Shown here: positions 10,757-20,989 of the stretch, in pieces
Layout: each line of letters begins with the position of its first letter
Numbering within the stretch: the stretch's first letter is position 1
DNA from: Pholiota molesta
Lineage: Eukaryota; Basidiomycota; Agaricomycetes; Agaricales; Strophariaceae
Direction: 5' to 3'
Assembly: GCA_014925825.1 (NCBI GenBank)
Contig: JACGCK010000104.1
Coordinates: 101,949-165,948, forward strand
Length of the DNA: 64,000 bases
Made by a program: the position numbers and the translations under genes
The notes under the pieces: model-generated
What the model saw: only the letters and a program-made list of their open reading frames with translations
Databases searched by the model: none
Told to the model about the DNA's origin: nothing

Positions 10757-12110
10757 TCAGTGCAGCTCCGAAACTGCTAATTTTTCTGAGTGCGAGGTTA
10801 GCTCAAAATCCACTTTTGGTGCCTTTTCTGCATGTCCCTGAATGCATAATGTTATTGCATGTGCAATCCCATTAAAATGCACCTCTGAAGATAAATGATT
10901 ATAAACAAAAGTGATCTTCTTGATGGGACACCCTGCAGCATCTAAACCAAGCCAGCCACCCTTGAACAACACGTTGCGGAGGTACAAGTCGAACTTGCGA
11001 ATTGCTGTAGATAGTGGGCGGTAGCTAACGTCGGGTAGCTCGAGTAGCAAATTTGTAAAATAAGGGGCATGGCGAGTCCAAATTTTTCTTCTTCCATATG
11101 AGAGTTGGTATTGTCGTCCTCGTCATCCTCATGTTCCCCAAAGGGGAGGAAACCATCTCCAAGGGCGATCGTAGTAACTGCCGGTGTAGATCTGAGCACG
11201 TCATAAAGTTCGGTGATGCCTCGGCTGCCATGGCTCCAGGAAGATTCATAGGAAGACGTTGACAGGGTGTGGAGATTAGGAAGAAGAAGGTTTTTGAAGA
11301 GCAGACTCAGTGGAAATTCAAAGAATGGAGAGGAGTTTGGGTATTCTCGGTAGCAATAGATAAAGAAAGATGAAAGATGATAGAGAGTGCATGTTGCAGG
11401 TTCCATATAGGATTCCGTATTGGTCAATTCTTTGATGTCAAAGTATGCTGCCTGCAAGCAGGGAACCGAGCGAATGAAAGAAAAACCAAAAATCGATGGA
11501 AAATGTGGCATTGCACATAGAGATATGAGTTAAAGCAACCAATGCCTAGGGATCAAGAACCTATTTGGTACCTCACCATCGTTGATTGAAAGGTGTAGCA
11601 GCGAGGAAAAAGCCTTTAAGTGATGGTGGCTTTTGACCAAAGCTTGGAAATCATAGAAGCAACACTTGCATCACATTTGAGATATTGTGCTGAAGCGAGG
11701 TATATGGGAAGAAATTGGGCTTCGGGTGAGCTGAGCAGAGTGCCATCATTCTCTGAGATGATGACATCCTGTTGCGGACGAATGATGAGGTGAAGAAATA
11801 GATGGATTGATCTGCTGTTTTTCTTCCAAAACAGTGAGAATTCGAGTTCGCGTCTGAGGACCCAAGCCAGAGATCTATTATTTATGATAGTGAGGCTGTA
11901 TGTGAGATGTGACCATAATGCTGGGTATTCGAGCGCAACCTGTCTCCAAGAATAGCAGATTTGGCATAGCAGCATAGGTGCAATCGTGGTATTAGTTGGA
12001 TATGATCAAGTGCTAGGGGATAGTGTGGCAGGCAGTGGACGAAGATTTCCCTAAGGATTTCACAGGGATTCTGTATATGGACTATTGGATGCTAATTGGA
12101 CGATTGACAT
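10757..12110 (-). pseudogene. F-box protein gene, probably broken by a frameshift
   Basis: On the minus strand an F-box reads PCEILREIFVHCLP (about 12030-12075), followed one frame over by APMLLCQICYSWRQVALEYPALWSHL (11880-11980). This is the usual basidiomycete F-box layout, in which the LxxVCxxWRxIAxxxPxLWS block completes the box. The two halves are in different frames, separated by about 20 codons with no room for an intron, so a one-base indel near 12000 is likely. Downstream frames at 10942-11511 (leucine-rich, then an acidic run of Glu/Asp around 11100-11150) and 10757-11050 (ELPDVSYRPLSTAIRKFDLY) look like the variable LRR-like C-terminal half. F-box proteins of this type recruit substrates to SCF ubiquitin ligases; no substrate can be guessed. 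If the indel is an assembly error, this would be an intact gene. Confidence 0.65.
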
Positions 12111-13690
12111 TGTGGGCAGACCTACTGCAACAATAATTTTGTTAATAAAATGTGTTTGAAATTAAAAGGAGACATACGCTGAGACTTTGAGGCATTAACA
12201 ATTGGAGGAGAATTTGTGTGTCCACTGGCGGCGCCTTTATATTTATACAGAGGCAGTGACATCCCAGTCCATCAGTCCATCCCAGTCATCGCGCTTGTGA
12301 ACAGTTGGTAGCAACCGCTACTCTCCACCACTTAGTCCTAGTCATTTCCTATTTCCGCTTTGAGCGGAGCCTAATTGAGCGGAGCCTGAGAGTCTGATAT
12401 TTGATTAAAAGAGTGTCCGGTACTAGTAGCCTGAGTCGTGGTGGGTTGGCGGCAATTAGTAATGAGCACGCCTCTTGACTTATTACACCGCCTTTGAGTT
12501 GGGCCAAGATCGATTATTGCATATTCTGTATTCTCGTTGAGTGGGTCGCGATGTCCAGAGCGAGAGGCAAGCCAGTAGCAATTGATTCTGGCAATCTGGT
12601 GTGGACCATGCAGGTCAAGCGCCTTTGCGCCACAGAGCATGAGCCTCTGCTACTGTGCCATCTTGAATCCCCTTGAGGCTTATGAAGTAGTCTGCGCCGG
12701 TTCCTTGTATGAGGTGCACAACCCATCCACACTAAAACCAAGGGCAAAATTCAGGCACCATCGGCAGTTTATAGCACCCTCCTCAACCAACCTTCAAGTT
12801 GGCACTGAGATGGAAGGCCCAAACTCGATTCTTATCCCAAGGAAGTCAATTCTGCTATTGGCGGCATTGGCTTTGCAGGGCAGTGGCTTTGGAGCAATGA
12901 CTTGGCAAGCACACAGTTGCGTAGGAATTAACAAAGAATTCATGCTCTCGTATAAGACTTGCGCGGCAGATGGCCACTCGTGTGGGCACCAGGAATGTGG
13001 CCAAAAGATGTTGAAGGGCTGGGCTTGCGCCAGTGACTAGACTCATGCGCGATCAGTGTTGATGGACAACGTCACCAGATGCATAGTCTGTGGTATCTCG
13101 CGAAGTCCGCAGCACAGCAGATCTGGCGCGGCTTGTCGCCATACACTCGTTGCTGCGTAGGCCACGCAAGTGCATCCAAGATGCGGATAGAAGGACGGGC
13201 AAATCATTGAGGCGGGCTGAGCATCACACTTGCCAGCTGGACCCCACAGGCGTAGCGTCATGGATTGAGAATTGACGACAACGGTGCTGAGGCAAGCGAA
13301 AAGGTGTATTTGGGGATCGTAGCCGAAATGGATGGCCCGATAAAAAGATAGCACAACTTGGAGGGCATGCGGGCGCCCAGAGTACTGAATAATTAATACG
13401 GCAGCTGCCTTGGTTATGATACAAGTTGTGCTTAACCCTGGGCAGCGAAAATAAGTGAGAAAAAAAATCATGAGGGTAAGGAACACAAACCTAAGTTCAA
13501 CAGATGCCTACAAAGCAGCTTCTTCACTATCTATCTGCAGTCTTCACGCACGTACTTGCAGTTGTGACATTTGAGGGCGAAGAACGACTTGAGACTTGAA
13601 GAAAAGTGGGTAAGAGCAAGGGCGATGCATGCCGGCTATAGGGTATACTGACGGCGGAGTGTTGTGCCTTTGCAAAAGGTGCTGAGCGCG
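12111..13690. other. Stretch without a recognised gene
   Basis: Overlapping frames of 60-150 codons occur on both strands (for example 12582-13040 plus and 13043-13486 minus), but they show no recognisable motif, codon pattern or splice continuity. The sequence ends at the border of the composite repeat near 13.7 kb. Confidence 0.4.
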
Positions 13691-13899
13691 ATAGTGAGAA
13701 ATGAATAAAAGACATTCAATAGGTTGCTTGCGCCTACGACCAGATAGCGGCGCGGGTGACTTTTTCCAACACGCACATTGAACTCCAAGTCACAGAATTC
13801 TGCGAGTTCGCCGAATTGCACACCATCAACGACGCGGACGCGGACGTCCTCGTGCTGGTGCGCAAAGTTCTCGTACGGTTCCGGCTCCGCTTCGCTGGG

Positions 13900-14690
13900 A
13901 ATCCTTGTTCGAGGAATGGTTCCTGGTCGCCTCCGCGCAAAATGGAGTGCACTGCAAATCTACAGAAGGAAAATAGTTACAATTAGAACCGCACTAATGG
14001 AATTGACCAGCCACAAACCTTGTTCTGGAGATCGTCCCACCACGTCTTCTCAAAACACATCTCTTCTCCTGAGACACTGAACGCCATAGCCACAAGATGA
14101 TCGTCGTGACAATGGACGCTGACACCTTCTTCAGCCGGGCTTTCCAATGATTTCATGGCCATCCATCGTCAAGCTCGTTCGTCTCAATGCCAAATTTGGC
14201 TAGAATAACGCAATGAGAATCGTCGAAGGAAATTTTTTTTTACCAGAACATGACATACCGAGTTCATCAATCATCGCCTGGATGCGATTATATTCCTTGA
14301 CTCGCTGATTCGCGATGCCCAAAAATCCTAGTCTTTCCATGCGCGACAGTAGCGAGGACAGTTGCAGTCAAGAAGCATCCGTCATCTCCGTCATATCGAC
14401 CTCTCAAGCCCTTTGAGTTGCCCAATAGGAGGCCCTTGCATGGTGGTCTCGGTAGGCGTCTGCACAACCTTGTTGTATCCTATAACTTCCAAAACCTCTT
14501 TGGCGAACTTTGCATCTCTCTGCAGGGAAGCAGAGCCGATGTTTTGGATGGTGCAAGAAGTACCGATTATAGCAGCGATAGCAAGAGGTATGTAGCACTG
14601 CTGGCGTCCGACTCCGATGCTATACTCGGCCGAGTTGTTGTAGATCCCTGTAGGGATATCGTAGGCGTCCAAAAGCTGCTGGTTTTCGCA
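13900..14690 (-). pseudogene. EPSP-synthase-domain fragment of the pentafunctional AROM gene, copy 1
   Basis: The minus strand reads [18 protein letters not shown], then [20 protein letters not shown] and [17 protein letters not shown]. These are characteristic of the EPSP synthase domain of fungal AROM (shikimate pathway, phosphoenolpyruvate plus shikimate-3-phosphate). After that the frame breaks. Further pieces (NRIQAMIDEL, an [17 protein letters not shown] stretch and a [20 protein letters not shown] stretch) appear in other frames toward 14050. Compared with copy 2 there is one extra G near 14615, which destroys the [11 protein letters not shown] reading still present there. None of the other four AROM domains was recognised nearby, so this is a captured or left-over fragment, not a gene. 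Confidence 0.85.
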
Positions 14691-15423
14691 TCCTTCCTTC
14701 GAACGACTTGAATTCAGTCTTCATTCATGGCTGTCGCATATAAGAAAAGGTTAATATACGAATGGCGGTTATTGAAGCAAGCAGCGAGCCCAGGCGTGAG
14801 CTCAAGCTCTTGCAGAGGGTGGCTCACTTCAGACTCCAGCGCACTATGCAAACCTTTCGCCAACCAAAGACTCATGGTGGGCTCCGGCGTCCCGCCTGTA
14901 GGCCCATCGTGCATCATTTAAGAGCATAAATGCTATACAATTAAGTATCCTATTAACAATCGTTGAGTATGATTGTGTGTGTACAAGGAGAGTGAAAGAA
15001 CGTACGTGTCACCAGTGTGCACGAATGGGTATGGGGGAAAAGGCGGAAATGCGAAGCCATGAGTCTGCACGACCATTCAAGCACTAAGAGATCAAAGGGG
15101 CTGGAAATTTGCAATGAGCTGGCGAATGTGTAGCGGAGGCGCAGAAGGGCAGTGAGAACGGAATACACACCCTGCTAGAAATGACCTTGACTAGGAATTC
15201 AGTTAGGTAGTTTGCTTGTTGATGGGTTTGGCAACGTACCTCGAGCGGAGCGGTCACAGATTCAGAGCCTGAAAGCGCCGCGGTGCCTTGGTAAGACTCT
15301 ACGAGCACTCCAAGCCCATGTTCGTCATCGTTTCAGGCTTGCGTACGAAGAATACTCGGAGAAGAAAGTTGATAGGAAGGAAGAAGTACCATGAATAAAT
15401 ACGCAATAAATGGTACAAATGAG

Positions 15424-15700
15424 TTATGCTATATGCAACACAATATCGGCAACAAGGCCAAAATCATCCCATGCCTCATCAAGCTCTAGGTTTTGGCTAC
15501 AGCATCAGAATGAGTGGGTGTTCGAGGAAGGGCATTGACATCAAGGTCATCTGGATGCGCCATACACCTATTATCATAAGGATTTTAGCAAGCTGGTAAT
15601 CATGTCATTAAACCAAAAGATGAGCGTACTTAGGACACCAGTTGTTCATGATACAAGCAAGAAGTGCTTGCTCAGGATAATCAGCAACGCAAGACCTCAG
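15424..15700 (-). pseudogene. KDZ/Plavaka-type transposase fragment, copy 1
   Basis: The minus strand encodes CVADYPEQALLACIMNNW plus CPKC, split by a short intron, then AHPDDLD and DEAWDDFGLVADIV. This resembles the conserved zinc-binding ADYPEQ-CI-W-CPKC-AHPxxLD block of Plavaka-group KDZ transposases. The reading ends at a TAA right after LHIA, where a full transposase would continue with its catalytic core, so only this block was kept. It is diverged from the nearly complete Plavaka transposase at 54.7 kb and belongs to a different lineage. Confidence 0.7.
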
Positions 15701-15889
15701 GTGTTGTCATTCCGGGCTGAAGAGGCTAGATTACGAAGAATGGAATGACTGCATTTTCTAATTGGCATGTTTTTTATCTGCTGCAATGGTTGAGTTACAC
15801 TCACTACCAGTTAGGGTTTAGTCCTACACGTACTCTTTGCAATGGCCAGGAACCCGATTAGCACAACACCATTACTGTGCACTCCTAAG

Positions 15890-16089
15890 CAATATGCTAT
15901 GACTTTCCAATTGCTAGTTGCGGCGACTCAATCCTCTCTAAAGCCTGATCGTACACCTAGCAACATATGAAAGCGTTAATCATCAAAAATCACAAGTGAT
16001 TTACTGACACGCACATGATGCTTAACTCTTCCCAATTCGATTTGAACTAGGTATCTTGTTTTCTCGGGAATAGTGAGTTCGCTAGCCAT
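15890..16089 (-). CDS. Tiny two-exon frame of unknown function, copy 1
   Basis: The ATG at 16087-16089 begins MASELTIPEKTRYLVQIELG. After an apparent intron that uses GTGCGT as donor and TTGCTAG as acceptor, the frame reads VYDQALERIESPQLAIGKS and then stops. The same structure is preserved in the inverted copy at 52044. It could be a remnant exon pair of the neighbouring transposase-like gene rather than an independent gene. No family is recognised. Confidence 0.3.
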
Positions 16090-16354
16090 AGATGACTTTG
16101 TGGTCCTTGGTTACAATAGAGAATGTTAGATATTGATACGAGCCATCGACGAGGTAGCTTACCGGATCCATAATGCAACGTCTTCCTAAACGCCAGGCTT
16201 CAAATGCCAATGGCAACTGTTTGGGATGAGCGACAGGGTACACCATCTCTCTATAAGATCATCAACATCTGCATGCGCGTGCGCCAGAGTCAAACACCGT
16301 GTTCCCTTCAAGAGACCGCTAGTATGGGCCGCCATCACTGTGGGCCGGATGGCA

Positions 16355-16575
16355 CCACCGTCACGTGCACGTGACCTACGTTCACCGCGAAATGCACTAA
16401 GTCCCAAGGGAGAGTTAGTGCCCAGCTTGTACCTCTTGAATGGAAATTGTTGAAACTCTCAGAGGCATGTCTAATACAGTGCGCGAGGGGACTCACTAAA
16501 TATTATCCGCCAAATCCTACCGCAATGCACTGAATTAGTGTCTCGGTATCTCGTTAGGGGCCCATTCCCGAAATG
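16355..16575 (+). repeat. About 220-bp dispersed repeat with a CACGTG palindrome, copy 1
   Basis: The repeat begins at the perfect 16-bp palindrome GTCACGTGCACGTGAC and runs through phrases such as cctacgttc, cgcgaaatg, gtgcccagcttgtacctc, aactctcagaggcatgtcta, gcgaggggactcactaaata and ctcgttagggg. The same order occurs near 38935, 42040, 49520 (reverse) and 51775 (reverse). The palindrome contains two CACGTG E-boxes, the core bound by bHLH regulators such as Cbf1/Pho4 in fungi; binding here is inference. Confidence 0.85.
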
Positions 16576-16745
16576 GCCCATGTCACGGTAAACGCGCCGG
16601 CCCGCTAGCTCATTACGGACCGCCATGGTCTCGTTATCTCCAACACTTTCGCATCATCCATGGAAAGTCGTAGGAAGGATCAGCCCCATATTTCCATTTC
16701 TGGGGACAACTTCTGCTGCTGCATACCGCACCAAACTCAGTAACT

Positions 16746-17399
16746 TCATGAGTTTTTGATTAAACATTGTAATCCTAGGTGTAAATTAGGGGGCAACACT
16801 TGCCACAGGCGCAGCTTCAACACAGACGACTCGGTGACAGGAGGGGACAAAAACTTGAAGATTTGCAATGACGTGTTGGGCTGAGCAGCTCGAAAAGCAG
16901 CGGCGTCCTCAAGGCTTTCAGAAGACGAAGAGAGAACTGCTGTGCAATACATCCATCCGTCCATGGGATGCAATGCTGAACGAAACAAATCAGCAAATCA
17001 AAATTAGGGGCGGGATGAGACACGATAGCGTACATACCCAATGCGCTTCTACAAATTGGTAGAGGAATTTGACGTAGCATCTTACTAGCCGTGTTGTTGA
17101 TATCAGGTAGCAGCGGACGGCCTTCTTCATCGAATACTATGGAATTCAATGCGCTCTTCGGTGTGGTTGGAAAGTTCTCTGCAGCATGTAATTAAGTCAA
17201 TCGAATCGATTAGCGCGCGAAAAAACGAACCGCCAAAGGTCTTTTCACAGCAATCACGCCATGATTTCATGACCCGCCATTTCGCCCAAGTTTTCGCCTG
17301 TGCTGATGTCTTTGGTGTCAGAATCATATAAACGGACAGACGTGATAGCGAATTTACCGACCAGTTTTCAAGTTCTCTTTTGAATCTCGAAATGCCCAT
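16746..17399 (-). pseudogene. Repeated-family hypothetical gene fragment, copy 1
   Basis: Exon-like pieces on the minus strand read RFKRELENWSVNSLSRLSVY, ALIDSIDLI, and then FDEEGRPLLPDINNTASKML, followed by NTSLQIFKFLSPP. Equivalent pieces occur at 50731-51386 (near identical) and, more diverged, at 48520-49125, where the phrase FVEAHWGMYAIVSHPAP is also present. The EEGRPLLPDINN pattern resembles a multicopy mushroom family of unknown function, which I cannot name. The frames are fragmented, so the copy is probably dead. Confidence 0.45.
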
Positions 17400-17499
17400 A
17401 ATAGGGCGCGACCAGTTTTGTGGCTTCCATCTTTGATAGGGCCGATTAAGCTACTCAAAAGTAGAGAATGAGATGATCCGGAAAAAGAGTGTGATAGCT

Positions 17500-17908
17500 A
17501 CATAACAGTTTTTAGTCTCTGATAATCAAATAAATGCAATAGACGTACCGATAAATCGTTGCGCTCGTCACTTCCTAAAGCATCCCATCCAGCTTTCATC
17601 TCACCTTGACGAATGGCATTAATAACAGCGATGTTTACCGAGGAACGGTGTTCATCCACGAAGAGCTTTCGTTCAGTGATGATGACCAAAAGAGCTTCGT
17701 CTCGACGGAGGTGTACTTGATGTGGGAGAGAATAGCGGAAGTGGCTTCTTCTGAGTGCCTCCAAACCTTGGAGAATGATTTTGTTGAACTCCTGCGCGGC
17801 GGCACTCTCCCACTGGGTCTTTGCCTTGCTCTTTGCATTCCGAAAGAAGGCATGGAAACTCTGAAAGAGAAGATGAGCATGCAGAGTATCGAACGTCTCA
17901 AAGATCAT
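17500..17908 (-). pseudogene. Fragment with a KAKTQWESAAQEF / EMKAGWDALGSDER motif pair
   Basis: The minus strand encodes FFRNAKSKAKTQWESAAAQE near 17800-17850 and GEMKAGWDALGSDERNDLSV near 17545-17605. The diverged copy at 48046-48351 has the fuller reading RNEWDKKAENLKASEEF. The W/L/R/W/KA spacing is loosely HMG-box-like, but I would not assign it. The piece belongs to the composite repeat and is interrupted. Confidence 0.4.
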
Positions 17909-18885
17909 ACCTCTCTAATCTTCTGGCTAGACTTGCCATCCCTGAAGAGTTCCGCACAAAATCTTGCCTGGAGCTCGTTAACGGCGCAGCGCTACCCACT
18001 TCGAAAGATCCTCATCGTCCTGGAAGAGTGGAGACAAGCAGGTTCACGATAAGCCGTCTTCGCGTTGAGCGCCTTCAAGGCCAGTTCCACGTCCAGAGGG
18101 CATAATTGGTGAAGGATGCGCGAATCTTAGGGACCGCAAAAAGGCGCGATACGTGTGTTATATACGTGTTATATGAAGCCACCGCCGGCTGTCCAATAAA
18201 AGTACATTAGTAAATGGGCCATGGTCTAAGAAGGTTACAATTTGCTGTACCGAGATATCCAAGCGCCCACTACCCCATTGCCCAACGCCCTCGCTTCACC
18301 CGCCTCCATCGAACCGCCATATGGCCATGGTCCGCGTTCGTACTCCATGTCATTCTTGTTCGGATGTTCTGTCTGCTGGATGCACATATGGATCAGTTTT
18401 GTTAGAGCTGGCATGCAATATCGACTTCCTACCGATATAAGCGCCCAATATTAAAGCGCAAACTTGAACATATGGGATTGTCGAGACTTCTGACTTCTTT
18501 TTTTTTTTGGTCCTGTACACATAACGATTGAAAGAACACTATTTAGTCTATGTATGTATTTATGAAACTAGTATACACCGTACATTCAATTCCACAGTGC
18601 CACCCACCCAGGAGCATATATGGTGGTGGTATGACGAGAAGAGAGAAAGCGTGTGAAGATAGCGAGGCCCAGTTGGTATGCGCCAGAATTTCGCCCGCAG
18701 TTTGTCACGTGCACCACTCTGCCCACCGCGGCCTATTGAAGATCACATGGTAATCTGATGGCCAAAAGTTGCCCTTTATCAACAGGACCCAAGATAGTAT
18801 CTCACGCTTTCTCTTTCTCTTGTCTCACCACCATCTCACCCACTAAAGAAGTAGATTACAATTACACATTTGCGTCGCTAAGTAC
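17661..18885 (+). repeat. 1.2-kb segment duplicated directly at 34177-35400
   Basis: The sequence agrees almost base for base with 34177-35400; the offset is 16515-16516 along the whole length, with a one-base insertion (near 35036) and few substitutions. The left border is sharp: before 17661 the two copies have nothing in common. A diverged, inverted relative lies at about 47160-48120. The segment holds fragments of the repeated hypothetical family and ends in a promoter-like AT-rich stretch. Confidence 0.95.
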
Positions 18886-19110
18886 GCTTTGGCCAGGCCA
18901 GTAAGTGCTTACTTTACAGTATGTAGATGTGTGATCAAAACAAATAAATTGCTCGCTCTTGTGCGTTGAGTAAAGCAAAGATGAGACGAGGAAATGAATG
19001 AAAGAAAAGATGTCATGAACATATGACGAATTACAGAGCTGGTCGTTCAGTTCACGTTAAACAAATGCTAATTCACATTCAACCTGCGTCTAACAGTACT
19101 GTACCATTCG
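18885..19110 (+). repeat. About 230-bp repeat, copy 1 of 3
   Basis: The repeat runs from tacgctttggccaggcc through gtgcttactttacagtatg, gtgatcaaaacaaataaa and gaacatatgac to gtactgtaccattcgc. Copies lie at 20040-20275 and 35390-35620, all in direct orientation; the 35.4-kb copy lacks the last part. They flank the 19-20 kb interval and the 5' side of the Spt5-like gene. Confidence 0.85.
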
Positions 19111-19359
19111 CGAAATTTATTTAAGAACTTGAAAGGAAGTCGACATCGTCAACCTCAACTTGACTTCATCCCATCTGAATTCAAGTTATTCTCCCTCATT
19201 TATGGCGAGAACAAAGCACAAGCCTAGAGGAGCCATTGGAGCCATTGTCACTACCACTGGAAGGCGTCCTACATCCAAGCCAGCAAGCCAACAACATAGG
19301 GAAAAAACCAGGTGCATGCGCACTGGCAACCACACTCGCCACCCGTTGTGCCAGGCCAA

Positions 19360-19612
19360 AGGCAAAATTGAAAAGCGCCTGTTCGCCATCTGGGAGTCAT
19401 AGGTATGTCTGCTATCAATTTACCTACACTTCCATTGACATGACATTCCTTTCTCCTTTCTAGATCTCAGTGACTCTGATCATGAGCAGCAAACCTCCGT
19501 AGGCAAACTCAAAAAGCACCCATTCGCCATCTGGGGGTCATAGGTATATGATCTGCTATTAATTTACCCTACACTTCTGTTGACATTCCTTTCTAGATAT
19601 CAGTGACGCTGA
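19360..19612 (+). repeat. Imperfect tandem duplication of an exon-intron-like block
   Basis: The phrase ttcgccatctggg plus tcataggtat, a run of tatcaatttacc or tattaattta, cctttctagat and tcagtgac occurs twice in a row (about 19380-19475 and 19530-19605). Each unit carries a donor-like GTATGT or GTATAT and an acceptor-like TTTCTAG, so an exon border with its intron seems duplicated. A short basic frame precedes it (ATG at about 19202, MARTKHKPRGAIGAIVTTTG), which may be the start of a small gene; no family is recognised. Confidence 0.55.
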
Positions 19613-20039
19613 ATAGAAGGACTTGGACGGCGAGCATCACTGGAGAGCCTAGAGCTTGACGTGGGTGAGATAGTAGATACTGAATTTCGTCTTATTCATT
19701 CACTGTCTCGCAGCTTCGACTGGTACGGACGAGAGTATGGATGTTCCAATTGCAATGACAATATATATCATGCATCCGAGGTCCAGAATTAAGCGGGTAC
19801 CCCATACCACATTCATCGCCATTGGCAATTAAAGGACAAGTATCAGCAAAGACAACTCAAAGCACACATCACAATAAAATCTACCTCGTTTCGTCGCATA
19901 CGGGATGTCAGCTGCACCTTCTTCGAGCTCTTGCAGTAGTGCACTAGCCGTTTATATTGTTTTGCATCTGTATAGCGGACAATCTGAGTTATCTATTGGA
20001 CTTGGGAAGAATTTCGCGTGAGTTGCGGTCACTAATATT

Positions 20040-20275
20040 CGCGACGCTAACTACGCTTTGGCCAGGCCCTGTTAAGTGCTTACTTTACAGTATGTAGATG
20101 TGTGATCAAAACAAATAAACTGCTCGCTCCTGTGCTATGAGTAAAGCGAAAGATGAGACGAGTCGTGAACATATGACAAATAACAGAGTTGTCGCCCATA
20201 GGCTGGGCGGTCGTTCATGTTAAACAAATGCTAATTCACATTCAACCCGCATCTAGTAGTACTGTACCATTCGCC
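20040..20275 (+). repeat. About 230-bp repeat, copy 2 of 3
   Basis: Same block as at 18885-19110, including the central atgacaaataacagagttgt and the ending gtactgtaccattcgcc. It contains the gtcgcccataggctgggcgg phrase shared with the 35.5-kb copy but absent from copy 1. Confidence 0.85.
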
Positions 20276-20288
20276 TTCTTTTATCGAC

Positions 20289-20956
20289 TTATGCTGGGGC
20301 CAAACCGTGAGGCTGAAGAAGAGGTAACTTCAAGTTAAAGTCGCTACTTAGGATTACACCGTCACGTTCACGCTTTCCAGCTATTGAAGACCTTCCAGAG
20401 CCGCTACCACTATATTGCCAAAGGATTCTGAAGGCATCGATCTTGTTTTCGACTGCGAGGAGGCCGATGAACAATTTTGATTGACGGCCACGTCCTGGGT
20501 CAATGTTTAGACACAAGAACTAAAAACATCAATAAAATACTCACTTTGCAAAAATTCTCGATCTCGTCAAGCTGCTCGGGCTTGCTCGGGTCGAAGTTTC
20601 TTGTATGATGCATACCGCAAAGTCACAGCGGTTAAATTGCCGGGTGAAGGCTCCATTAATTGAGCCTGTGCTGTGGCAGGAATATCCTCGTCGGGCTCAG
20701 TGTCGCCACCATGATCCTCTTCAAGTTCATTGTCCTGCCCACGGGTTCTCTTTCCCAACACCTGAGGTGGCGGGCTCAACCTAAACATGGCATCTTCTAA
20801 GGCCTGTTCAGCGGCGGTAAGGAAGATGACAGCACCTTCCCTCTGAAGCAGGCGGCGACGAGTCTGCGAAGTGGTGGATGATGATGATTGGGATGATTGA
20901 GACTGAGCAGCGCAGGCGGCGTCAGGAGATTTTACAGGCATTGAAGTAGGTGCCAT
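20289..20956 (-). pseudogene. Small mushroom-family hypothetical gene with a 10-bp duplication
   Basis: The ATG at 20954-20956 opens MAPTSMPVKSPDAACA, then a Ser/Gln-rich stretch, AAEQALEDAMFRLSPPPQVL, GKRTRGQDNELEED, an acidic run, and TLRYASYKKLRPEQ. This is a protein type I know as multicopy in Agaricomycetes, of unknown function. At about 20575-20600 the phrase CCCGAGCA is repeated in tandem with a 10-bp period. It shifts the frame so that the normal continuation LDEIENFCK is read only one frame over. A second exon (20289-20520) gives FLCLNIDPGRGRQSKLFIGL and LAVENKIDAFRILWQYSGSG, then ends early at GLAPA, shorter than I would expect for the family. Both features suggest a dead copy. Confidence 0.65.
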
Positions 20957-20989
20957 TGTGGAAATTATCAAATATACTCAAAGAAATTA

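Larger units (their letters stand above)
13700..17655 (-). repeat. Composite repeat, copy 1 (inverted relative to 50.48-54.43 kb)
   Basis: This block is the reverse complement of about 50476-54430; paired positions sum to about 68130-68151 throughout, for example 14672 with 53474, 16089 with 52044 and 17399 with 50731. The arms look nearly identical, with only occasional one- to few-base differences. Read in minus orientation the block contains, in order, a hypothetical repeated-family fragment (17.4-16.75 kb), a palindrome-bearing 220-bp repeat, a tiny two-exon frame, a KDZ transposase fragment, an unassigned stretch and an AROM fragment. The arms are separated by about 33 kb. Confidence 0.93.

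Noticed and set aside
10757..11511. Two separate genes instead of one F-box gene
   Set aside because: The frames follow the F-box half in order and spacing, as in F-box proteins with a variable C-terminal half, so one damaged gene is simpler.
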